From positions 7,860,793 through 7,924,792 of the forward strand of contig NC_083570.1 of the NCBI RefSeq assembly GCF_027579695.1: a DNA stretch of 64,000 bases. Direction: 5' to 3'. Below the pieces are notes generated by a model, which did not search any database, was not told the DNA's origin, and worked only from the letters and a program-made list of their open reading frames with translations. A program made the position numbers and the translations under genes. Source of the DNA: Neoarius graeffei (Eukaryota; Chordata; Actinopteri; Siluriformes; Ariidae). Positions 55,023-64,000 of this stretch are shown piece by piece; the first letter of the stretch is position 1, and each line of letters starts with the position of its first letter.

Positions 55023-56122
55023 TAGAGGTCTGCGCGGGTCGGATTTTTCAGTCCCGCTCCCGCCCGCACCCGCATTGTGCGGTCCCACTCCCGCCCGCGC
55101 CCGCAAATAATTATGATTTTCAGTCCCGCTCCCGCCCGCGCCTACAAAAAAAATATGATTTTCAGTCCCACTCCCGCCCGCGCCTGCCATATTTTGTCCC
55201 GCTCCCGCCCGCAAATCCCGCATGATGCAGACGTTCGCGTTATTTCTCAGGAAAGTTCTTGTCTTGACACAGCGTGATGGTGCCCCGCCCCCTACTTTCA
55301 GTGGATTTCAGCATAAATATCTACAGCTCACGTTGTTATTATTTACCTTGTTCTGGAATTCAGCATGTACTGTCTCTAATAATAATATTTAGTGCTGTCA
55401 AACAATTAAAATACCTAATCGCGAATCACACATTTTTATCATATGAAAAACCATTGTAATTCTCTGATCAGTATAAAAACGGGAATGGACTTGCTTTGTA
55501 GCAATGTCCACACAGTGACGGGCTTGACTCAATGCTATCCCAGAAATCCTTCCTGTAATATGCAAATTTGGCCGCCTCTGATTGGACAGCCAAATTTGCA
55601 TATTACAGGAAGGATTTTTGGGATAGCATTGAGTCAAGCCTACCGTCACTGTGTAACATGTCTCTCTGACTAAAGTTGTAGACTAACACAAGCCGTAAAT
55701 CATTTCACTCATGGTTCTCTTGCTAGCTGGGTGTGAACTGCGAGTCATTAGAGTGATCAAAGGATTTCCTGTTAGGGTGACAAATTTAAGATGCTATTTC
55801 TCTGCCAATTTAACTCTCTCTGCAAATTTAGGCATCTTAAAATGTTTTTATTAATGCCAAATAAAATATCCAGCACAAATTATATATGGTAGACATTAAT
55901 TAATAATTTATGCATTTTATTTCAAACACATTTTTAGTTAGCGGGACTGCAGCTTATCATCGCTCCCACCCGTGCCGCATATGTGCACTCCCGCTCCCGC
56001 CCGCACGCGCATATGTGCACTTCCGGTCCCGCCCGTGCCCGCAATGAGCTTTCAAAATTTGCCCCACGCCGCACTGCTTTGCGGCGGGTCCCGCGGGACT
56101 CCCGCGGGAGTGCAGGGCTCTA
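55023..56122. mobile_element. Non-autonomous hAT element with C-rich subterminal repeats
   Basis: It starts tagaggtctgcgcgggtc and ends cgcgggagtgcagggctcta, inverted ends TAGAGSYCTGC. A perfect 8-bp target duplication gtgcagac flanks it (55015-55022 and 56123-56130). Both subterminal zones hold arrays of cccgctcccgcccg-type motifs. The centre (55510-55660) has a perfect-arm inverted repeat built around gcaaatttggc. No transposase. Confidence 0.88.
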
Positions 56123-56479
56123 GTGCAGACTGCCTTTTTCTTTTTCTTTGTAACCTCTACCCATTGTTTTATGTTACTTTGTAAAGATTTAATTAATTAA
56201 TATTTAATTTATTATTGTTTTCACCTGCTCACGGCTAAAAGGTCACAGCTTCACAGTGCAAAATTGAGAGCCAGCTGCTGTTAAAGCTGAACAGTCACTT
56301 CATGGAGTGAACATGCACGCACACACACACACACACAGTGTTATGCTTTATGTGCAGACTGCCTTGAGCTTCTTGTTATTGTTAATACACAGAACTACAC
56401 ACACAGTTTGTATGTGTGAAATATATATGAAATCTCTGCCTGTTATGACATCCTGATCAATAAACAAAGAAGTTACTCA

Positions 56480-56639
56480 GCAGTTACTCAGTACTTGAGT
56501 AGTTTTTTCACTTAGTACTTTTTACTCTTACTCAAGTAATTAATTGGACGACTACTTTTTACTTTTACTTGAGTAATATTATTCTAAAGTAACAATACTC
56601 TTACTTGAGTACAATTTTTGGCTACTCTACCCACCTCTG
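56480..56639. mobile_element. hAT element end (fragment)
   Basis: Sequence rich in ttactcttactcaagtaa motifs ends in ctactctacccacctctg, the terminus of a common fish non-autonomous hAT. It abuts Tc1 sequence at 56640. The opposite end was not found. Confidence 0.55.
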
Positions 56640-56955
56640 TTGATGAATGGGCAAAAATCCCAGTGGCTAAATGTGCTAAGCTAACAGGGACATACCCCAA
56701 GAGACTTGCAGCTGTAATTGCAGCAAAGTATTGACTTTGGGGGGTGAATACCTATACACACTCCAGATTTCTGTTTTTTCATCTCAATTATTGTTTGTGG
56801 CACAATAAAACAACAATTTTCACCTTTAAAGTGGTTGGCATGTTGTGTAAATCAAATGGTTCTAACCCCCCCAAAATTAATTTTAATTCCAGCTTGTAAT
56901 GCGACAAAACAGGACAAACACCAAGGGGGATGAATACTTTTGCAAGACACTTTAT
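56640..56955 (+). mobile_element. Tc1-like transposon end, copy 2
   Basis: It encodes DEWAKIPVAKCAKLTGTYPK and ends in the same 3' non-coding part as copy 1. It is 12 bp shorter just before the stop region than copy 1 (the ggtggctctaca segment is missing). It serves as the empty-site reference for ERV-B. Confidence 0.85.
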
Positions 56956-57029
56956 AATGGTGCAAGGAATTGATCCTGAAGGTGGCAGCAATGCAATAAT
57001 AAGGATGCTGGCTGCCTTTCAACACAAGA

Positions 57030-57630
57030 AACAAGAAGCAGACAGGAAGTGTGAATCCTTCAGGAGTGTTAGTAAATCTCAAGTGGGGTATTGACAAAGA
57101 AACAATGATCTTTCTCTATAAATCTTTAATTTTATCATGTCTTGATTATGGTTGGGAAGTTTATGATAATGCATGTATTTCTAGGAAAAGACAATTAGAT
57201 GTTATTCAAAATCAATGCCTTAGAATCTGCACTGGTGCTCTTCAATGTACTCCTATCTCTGTTTTGGAGATAGACTGCTCGATTATACCTTTGGAACTAA
57301 GAAGAGAATTCAAACAAACTCAAAGTGCAATTAAATATAGATCTTTTGAAGATCATCCAACAAAAAAAATTGTTTTTTAGAAGAACAAATTTGTGACATT
57401 AATCTTCACTTTTGTCCTATATCTTCTAAAGTTGTTTGGTTAATAGTCTTCCGGTTCGAGCTTGTAATCCTTTGGTTGATCCTTTTCCATTCTGGGAATC
57501 CCAATCTCCAAAAGTTGACTTGGATTTACTCGATAAAATCTCTAAACAAGACGATAGTAGTTGCTACATGTTACAATCGGCATTAGAACACATTCAACTC
57601 AAATACAATCAACACTTAGATATATTTACT
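57030..57630 (+). mobile_element. I-type LINE remnant, copy 2, left part
   Basis: Same coding remnant as 28040-28640 (LILSCLDYGWEVYDNACISR, QNQCLRICTGALQCTPISVL), with extra frame damage around 57370-57440. It is cut at 57630 by a SINE and continues at 59217. Confidence 0.75.
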
Positions 57631-59216
57631 CATCATCTCTCTAGCCACTTTATCCTGTTCTACAGGGTTGCAGGCAAGCTGGAGCCTATCCCAGCTGACT
57701 ACAGGCAAGGTACACCCTGGACAAGTCGCCAGGTCATCACAGGGCTGACACATATGCCGCTTTTCCACTACAAACGCGGCTGAGCCGTGCCGTGCTGAGT
57801 CGAGCTGAGTCGAGCTGAGCGGGGCTATTGAAGTTGCATTTCGACTACAACCGCGCTGAACCATGCTGGCTGGAAGTGGGTGGACACATTGGGTGGAGTT
57901 AGCGAAAGTGGGTGGACGTCACGTGATGTCGTTAAGCAGCGCAAACAGTGACATCAGTGACAGTGGCGGAACAAGTCAGAGCCGGGCCGGGGGCGGGGCA
58001 AATGACCGGGCCCTTTATTAAAGCTTATCATAACATCATTTTAGGCTACAAAATGTCCGCAACTGCGGTGTTTACCAATTTCAACACTACCGGGTGCAAC
58101 TATGTTATTTTGTACATCAAGTCCTTCAAACGAACATGTAACTCAGAAACAAAAAACATTAGGATACTGTACATGGCTCATAATAAAACATCAATAGCCT
58201 ATACTGCGCACATTATTTGAAGGGCATACGAATGAGCGCTCAGAGGTTGCAACGGTGACAGGAAGAGTCAGAAATAAAAGGAGGGCGGTGCAAACCTCAC
58301 TGAATGCACTGTGTTTACCAATTTCAACACTACGGGGTGCAACTATGTTATTTTGTACATTAAGTCCTTCAAACGAACATGTAACTCAAACAAAAAAACA
58401 TTCGGCGACATACTGTACATGGCTCATAATAAAACATCAATAGCCTACTGCGCGCATTATTTGAAGGGCATACGACGAGCCTTGCGCTCCGCGAACTCGT
58501 CCACGATGCTCTGTATGTCACTGATTCAGTGAGCTTTTAAGCGGTAGTCTCACGACCCGGATAGTAAACAATAAACATGGAGGACATGGAGTCGTTAGTG
58601 TTGCTGGTCTTGGTGCTGTGGCTTGTTGTCACCGACAACGCGGACAGATACTGGCAAGAGCGTATAGATGAGGCGAGGCGCATAAGGCTTCAGAAATTCT
58701 CGTAATTCGTAATTCTTCTTCTTCCGGGTTTGCGGTGTTTACAGATCCCAGCGCGCTCGCGGGGCGTGTGTGGGCATGTGAGGACACTCCTCCTCACCAA
58801 TCAGTGCACAGGGGAGTGTCTGCTCACGCCCCCAACCTCAGTCGGCACGGCTTGGCTCGCTTCAGCCCCACTCCAAAACGGTGCGAGTTTTAGGGGCTAA
58901 GCAGGGCTGAAACGAGCTGAGTCGTGCTGGTTTTTGGTAGTCGAAACACGAGCCGTGTCGGGCTGAAGTGAGCTGAAGCGAGCTGAAAAAGGGTAGTGGA
59001 AAAGGGCCAATAGACAACCATTCACACCCACAGTCAATTCAGAGTCACCAGTTAACCTAACCTGCATGTCTTTGGGGGAAACCGGAGTACCCAGAGGAAA
59101 CTCACGCGGACAACATGCAAACTCCGCACAGAAAGGCCCACACCGGCCACGGGGCTCGAACCCGGACCTTCTTGCTGTGAGGCAACAGCGCTAACCACTA
59201 CACCACCGTGCCACCC
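57631..59216 (-). mobile_element. tRNA-SINE split by a Harbinger-like element
   Basis: SINE tail and body occupy 57631-57754, and SINE body and head 59011-59216, both minus. A 14-bp target duplication tagatatatttact (57617-57630 and 59217-59230) shows SINE insertion into the LINE. The SINE was then interrupted by 57755-59010. The orthologous LINE in copy 1 has no SINE here. Confidence 0.85.
57755..59010 (+). mobile_element. Harbinger-like non-autonomous element nested in the SINE
   Basis: The ends tgccgcttttccactac and gtagtggaaaagggcca are inverted repeats, with ata on both sides as a 3-bp target duplication. Subterminal repeats of the type gagctgagtcgagctgag lie at both ends. A ~250-bp block is repeated inside (58020-58230 and 58305-58480). 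A small frame at 58577-58705 encodes MEDMESLVLLVLVLWLVVTD followed by WQERIDEARRIRLQKFS, resembling the N-terminus of fish Harbinger transposases. Confidence 0.6.
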
Positions 59217-60060
59217 TAGATATATTTACTGATTGTTCAATCAAAGATTTTGATTGTGCATCTGGTGTTGTAATTCCAAGTCTAAATATTCAAAAAGATT
59301 ATAAAATCTCAAATGGTACAATTTCTAGAGCTGAGTTACTAGCAATTACAAAGGCTTTGGAACTTCTTCTTGATAAACCTCACTTTCAAAGTGTGATATT
59401 TTCTAATATTCCTTGTCTGCCTTACAAAAAATTCAAAAGGAAGATAATGACAGAATTATTAGCTTTCTGATATCTTATGTACAAGTTTTATCTTATGGGT
59501 GATCAGGTTGTTTTTTGTTGGATTCCAGCTCCTGTGGGTATTAAAGGAAATGAAATGGCTGATAAATTGGCCAAAAGATCAGTAAATAAAACCTATTATG
59601 ACATTCATTACCCTTTTACCACTTCTGATATTACAAAATATATCAAAGATGCTATTTTTACAATATGGCAAGACGGATGGGAAAATTGCCAAACTGGTAG
59701 ATTCTTCGACCAACTTGAACCAAATATTGCAACACATACCACATATTCTGACAGAAACAAACACAGGAGAATTACAAGACTGAGATTTGGAAACTATCTA
59801 CTGAATGATACACAATTTCTTAAAAAAAAAAACCCTCCAATCAGTGTCCAACTTGTGGTGTAAAAGAATGTCAAACACCTGCTTCTAGATTGTATCAAAT
59901 ATCCAAACTTTCATGATAAAATGATTCAAAAAATGAGAAATAAACAATTAGAAATTAAAATTAAAAACTTACTTTTACATAAAGAATTTTATGATGACAT
60001 AAGTTTATTATTGAAAAAGAAATAAAATTAATTTTGAAAAAAAAAGAAACTTGTATTTAA
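59217..60060 (+). mobile_element. I-type LINE remnant, copy 2, right part
   Basis: RNase H remnant: VVFCWIPAPVGIKGNEMAD and the C-terminal RRITRLRFGNYLLNDTQFL, followed by the same AT-rich 3' end as copy 1. A stop at ~59468 interrupts it. Confidence 0.75.
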
Positions 60061-60084
60061 TGTGTGTGTGCTTGGTCACAATAT

Positions 60085-61253
60085 GTGAACTCGTAGTTCC
60101 AATCCTTATAGGATGCCAAATCACTTCGAATGGGAGCGTCCCTAAAAGAAGCTCAAGTTAGTAAATCTCCTCAGCTGTGAGCTGTGTTTATTCTGGATAG
60201 ATCTCCTGTTGATGATCTCACCTCGTCTCTGCCTTTCCCTTTGATTTTAATGATATTTCTGGTGGATGGGGTTTGAAGCCTGCACTGACTGGGATTAGAT
60301 AAAGTCTTGTGCTAACACTACGAGCAGATTTCTTTCTTCTGCCTTTCAGGAGATTCATTTCATTCTGTTAACAATGTTAAAATGACCCAAAGGTAAAATG
60401 ACCCGTGTCAGTATGGGTTTCCTCTTGGTTCTCCAGTGTTCTTCTACTTCTCAAAGACACATCTAATGACTGATTGAGGCAACTCAGGATCTCTGATCTC
60501 AAACATGTTCATCTACCAACTTCATTTCCATCTCAACAATCTGTTCATGAGAGAGAATTCTTCATCGACCCAGAATAATGTTCTTGATAAAACATGATGT
60601 CAGGAATAAAACAGGATGAGGCATGCTGCTCCAGGAAACTAATCTGCGATGAGGTGGTGGGATGTGACCCAACACAAAGTAGATTAGTTTCCATTAACAG
60701 CACGTCATGAAGGGTTCAGGCACTCGTGAAGGCTGGAGCGCTCATACTGAGTGAAATGGAGATTATGTTTAATAAAGATCCACTTTTGTGATTTCTATTA
60801 GCAATAAACAATGCAAAATCAATAAAATACGGTTTTCCTTCCTGACAGCTGCGTCCTCCTCACTTTTAAAATGGCTCCAACATTCTTTAGGGATGAAGAA
60901 CAGTTTAAAGACGTCACGAGGAAAAAGCTGTTCAAGTGAAACAATTGTAATTCATCAACAAGGCTGAAAGTTGTGCTTGAGGTGTCAGTAGGTGGAAAAG
61001 TCCAGAAAATTAAGATCCATTCTGTGAGTATTTCATGAAATTAATCCTAATCAGTGCGGCTACATGGGTTATATTTCTGCACTGAAGGGAGATGAAATGG
61101 TTAATAGAGGAGTGTTCATGATCTCTCTGTGTTTGTGCTCCTCCTCTTCCTCTATTGCTCTTTCACACACAGAACCAGGAAGTAACTCCTCATTTCAGAG
61201 AAAACAAACTGTTCTCTCTCTCTCTCTCTCTCTCTCTCTGTGAGTTCAGGAAA
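60085..61253. other. finTRIM copy 2 upstream region
   Basis: Aligns with 29862-31011 throughout, with scattered substitutions. The CT repeat before the start codon is longer than in copy 1. Confidence 0.5.
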
Positions 61254-61844
61254 ATGGCTGAGGCCAGTATTTCAGTAGCTCAGGACCAGTTCATGTGTCC
61301 AGTGTGTCTGGATCTCCTGAAGGATCCGGTGGCTATCCCCTGTGGTCACAGTTTCTGTAAGGTGTGTATTAATGGCTGCTGGGATCAGGAGGATCAGAAG
61401 GGCATCTACAGCTGTCCTCAGTGCAGAGACACTTTCACGACAAGGCCTGTTCTACGCAGAAACAACATGCTGGATGAAGTGGTGGAGAAACTGAAGAAGA
61501 TTGAAGTCCAAGCTCCTTCTCCTGCTCACTGTTACGCTGGACCTGGAGATGTGGAGTGTGATTTCTGCACCGGGAGAAAACACAAAGCCGTCAAGTCCTG
61601 TCTGATGTGTTTGGCTTCATTTTGTGAAACTCATCTGAAACCTCATCTTGAAGTTCCTGCTTTGAAAAAACACACATTAATTGAAGCCTCAGCAAAACTC
61701 CAAGAGAAGATCTGCTCTGAACATAACAAGCTGATTGAGATCTACTGTTGTACTGATCAAATATGTATTTGCTCTTTGTGCATGTTGGAGAAACATAAAG
61801 ACCATAACGCTGTTTCAGTCGCAGCAGAAAGAGCTGAGAAACAG
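61254..61844 (+). CDS. finTRIM copy 2, exon 1 (gene continues beyond window)
   Basis: A 591-bp open exon of 197 codons, the same length as copy 1 exon 1, ending at the same donor (aacag|gtgaga). It encodes an intact RING (CPVCLDLL, CGHSFCKVC, CPQC), B-box 1 (CDFC, CLMC, CETH) and B-box 2 with a complete ligand set C-x2-H-x7-C-x2-D-x4-C-x2-C-x4-H-x2-H, including His184. By eye it differs from copy 1 at about 20 residues, most of them after residue 120, with about two purely silent codon changes. Exons 2-6 would lie to the right of the window, so intactness of the whole gene cannot be judged. Role as for copy 1: predicted E3 ubiquitin ligase of the finTRIM family. Confidence 0.88.
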
Positions 61845-62290
61845 GTGAGAACTAGAAATCTTTCCAGAATTAAATCATCTTAATTATAGTTTCCCATCTA
61901 GAAACAGGTGCTTTAGTCAGTGATATGATTTAAACTTTAATTTCAATGTGTGTCTCAATCAGAAGGATTCTGTAAAAGCTGATTAAAATTTTCTGTGTTC
62001 TGGTGAACAGAGTGTTAAATTTATCTTCAGTGATGGTCGTAATCTGGTTCGGGGTGGGTTTCTTGAGAACGTTGCCGTTTAGACCTAAAGAGAGAGTTGA
62101 GAGACTCTCTTAAGGAACGAACGTTGTCTCTGTGTGTGGTTTTCCGGAACTCACTCGTAAGAAGGAGGCTAAAGAGCAACAGAACGAAGAGCATCTTTGC
62201 AGTTTGCGTCCCCGATATAGGCATTAGTAGCTGCTAAAGGCAATCGTACTGTCATTGCTGAAGGCATTAGTAGTTGCTAAATCCAGTCAA

Positions 62291-62562
62291 TACCGACTAG
62301 TGGCCTAGTGGTAGCGTGTCTGCCTTTCGATTGGGAGATCGTGAGTTCTATTCACAGTCGGGTCATACCAAAGACCATCATAAAAATGGTACCTACTACC
62401 ATCTGGCAAGGCACGCTGCAATACAGATACGCATGGGGAGTTAAACTCTCGTGGTTACCAGAGGACTAGCCCCCCACTGTAACCCCAGCTATGTAATAGG
62501 TGAGAGGCCGAGGGAAACGGAGATCGGTATCACCATAGCGCGGGAAGGACTTCAACTTTAAA
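62291..62562 (+). mobile_element. tRNA-derived SINE of a second family
   Basis: The head accgactagtggcctagtgg fits an A box (tggcctagtggtagcg) and gtgagttctattc a B-box position. A body and a tcaactttaaa end follow. The flanks aaatccagtcaata and aaatccagtcgata form a 14-bp target duplication with one mismatch. It is absent from the paralogous site near 32045. Confidence 0.85.
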
Positions 62563-62915
62563 ATCCAGTCGATAAGGTCACATGGCACTCGTTTTTAACC
62601 AAAATCTAATGAAATATAAAACGTTTAAAATAAGATAATATATAGTATCATCTGGAAGCATTACATATATAATGTGGTAATTAATTAATAAAACTATTTT
62701 ATGTTTTTGGCAATTTTTTTATTCCAAGCGTGTTTTTAATTAAATGAACAAATGTTCACATGAAAGAATGAACAAATAATAAGCTAAATAATGAGGTAAA
62801 TGTGTTCCCCGTGCTCGCTCATTTCACTGTTACCCCCCGATCATGCAGTCAGGATTATTTCAGCTGTTCTCCACAGTGCAGAGTGGGCCATGTTCTCCCT
62901 TATAAGTGCACACAG

Positions 62916-63048
62916 AGAGAGAGAGAGAGAGAGAGAGGGGTTTTGATCTGTGTGTAGTGTGTACCGAAGGAGGTTTAATATATATAGTCAACCTTATATA
63001 GAAAGTCAATTCAACCTTCTTAGGTACACACTACACACACATCAAAAC

Positions 63049-63074
<26 letters not shown>
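62916..63074. repeat. GA/CT hairpin, copy 2
   Basis: Counterpart of 32389-32557, with different repeat lengths but the same unique stem sequence. A CA run is added on the right. Confidence 0.85.
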
Positions 63075-63097
<23 letters not shown>

Positions 63098-63274
63098 CAT
63101 TAGAGGTGCAGAAATGTCTCATTTATAACACTAAATTAGTTAATCACTCGCCTAATGGAGCTAAATTTGATTAAAATATAGTGATATAAATGTGACATTC
63201 TGATATCCATACGCAATTCCATAACATACTGAAATATATTCATCATGTTTTGTGTATATTTATTTAATAATTAA

Positions 63275-64000
63275 CAGAGCTGGACAGAGAACCCAACTTC
63301 ATTACTTAAGTCAAAGTACAGATCCCACTGGGCAAATGTTACTCCGATACAAGTGAAAGTTGGACAGTCAAATTTTTACTTCAGTTAAAGTACTGCAGTA
63401 TTTGCTTTTAAAAATCCTTAAGTATTAAAAGTACATTTTCTGTCAATGCATTGTTGTATTATAGCCACAACGCTTACAAAACCTAATGCCTCTGAAACAC
63501 CTGACTGGATTTACTGACTAACTTGTAGAACCTGTAGAATAAACGCCTGGTAGAATGTTACAAAATGAAACACAACTGAACTGAAAAAGACCCATTGTCA
63601 TTGTCATTTTTTTATTGTAACCCTCCTCCCCACCGCCACAAAGCAGCATGGTAATGTTCTGACCCAGCTCTGGCAGTGTGTGCACACATGTATGTGTGTG
63701 TTAATCAGGAAGACAGTGGAACAGCTGTAAATGCAGCTTGCTCAGAAAATAAAAAGGACAATCCAACCTGATTAAAACCCAGATCCGCACCTCGACCTTA
63801 ATAACGGTACAACAGCAACTCTGCTTTAAGCAAGACAACAACAACAACAAAAAAAATGTGCAAGACCATCATCTGACATCAAAGCAAAAAAATTCCAGCA
63901 ATTTGTTAAGTGTATGTATTCATGCACATATGAATCTGCCTGTGGAATCATGTCAGTGAAGCTCCACCTGACATGCTAGCAAACTCTTTTCAAACTCGAA
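63275..64000. mobile_element. hAT element, copy 2 (left part)
   Basis: Begins cagagctggacagagaaccc after ataattaa, the same insertion as 32742-34327. It is cut by the window edge. Confidence 0.85.

Larger units (their letters stand above)
56640..64000. repeat. Segmental duplication, copy 2 (pairs with 20926-33452)
   Basis: Tc1 end, I-type LINE, finTRIM upstream region, exon 1 and intron 1 are repeated here and run off the window. The Tc1 keeps the uninterrupted ERV-B target (tttggggggtgaata at 56736-56750). A SINE/Harbinger block (57631-59216) and a second SINE family (62291-62562) are unique to this copy. Confidence 0.9.
61845..64000. other. finTRIM copy 2 intron 1 (partial)
   Basis: It aligns with copy 1 intron 1, including the MITE-like end, the GA/CT hairpin and the start of the hAT element. 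The one large difference is a SINE at 62291-62562. Confidence 0.7.

Noticed and set aside
58948-59010. Host interferon or hormone response element clusters in the gagctgag repeats
   Set aside because: They are the subterminal repeats of the Harbinger-like element and occur at both of its ends.
1-64000. CRISPR arrays, operons or bacterial signals
   Set aside because: The spliced genes, SINEs and LINEs show vertebrate nuclear DNA; no regularly spaced identical repeats with unique spacers were seen.

Overview
The window reads as intergenic and intronic DNA from a ray-finned (teleost) fish. The evidence is two finTRIM-type RING/B-box genes (a fish-specific expansion), several copies of a tRNA-derived fish SINE with a GAGAT-repeat tail, Tc1, hAT, Harbinger-like and CACTA-like DNA transposons, L2, Tx1/L1, I-type and Rex-like LINEs, and class I (gamma/epsilon-like) endogenous retroviruses. 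The species cannot be fixed from sequence alone; an otophysan such as a catfish is a guess. Most of the 64 kb is transposable elements nested in one another. The only clear host coding genes are the two finTRIM copies.

Layout. 1-2.3 kb: truncated L2-like LINE joined to a Tx1/L1-like LINE fragment and SINE debris. 2.4-3.4 kb: an unrecognised solo LTR, then a GC-rich segment. 3.9-12.8 kb: a jockey-superfamily LINE on the minus strand, split by a complete minus-strand provirus (ERV-A, 4109-10860) with LTRs that look identical. 13-18.2 kb: non-coding repeats, two SINE copies and a Rex-like LINE 3' end. 18.3-20.1 kb: a broken Sushi-type Ty3/gypsy LTR and gag. 20.1-28 kb: a Tc1-like transposon carrying two later insertions, a gypsy-type solo LTR (20483-20791) and a second complete provirus on the plus strand (ERV-B, 21047-27750). 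28-29.5 kb: I-type LINE remnant. 31.0-41.6 kb: a six-exon finTRIM gene that reads open throughout (558 aa predicted), with repeat-filled introns. 41.9-49.2 kb: Tx1 LINE fragment, then a decayed CACTA-like transposase with a SAMD3-like companion gene on the minus strand. 49.2-52.8 kb: a DNA transposon with long terminal inverted repeats and an unusual Cys-rich protein. 53-56.6 kb: hAT-related exons and a GC-rich non-autonomous hAT. 56.6-64 kb: a second copy of the Tc1/LINE/finTRIM block, running off the window.

The block at 20.9-33.5 kb and the block at 56.6-64 kb are a segmental duplication. The second copy keeps the exact empty site for ERV-B and lacks the 29.5 kb SINE. It has its own SINE insertions at 57.6-59.2 kb and 62.3-62.6 kb. 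This gives an internal clock: Tc1, I-LINE and intronic hAT first, then duplication, then ERV-B and the copy-specific SINEs. The two finTRIM copies are nearly the same in the RING but differ sharply over the last 50 or so codons of exon 1 (B-box 2), where almost every change alters an amino acid.

The two proviruses share tRNA-Trp primer binding sites, close gag-pol proteins, an extra internal polypurine tract, a leader that resembles a tRNA T-arm hairpin, and an env reduced to a short remnant, yet their U3 regions look unrelated. ERV-A also carries a protease fragment from a different retrovirus inside gag.
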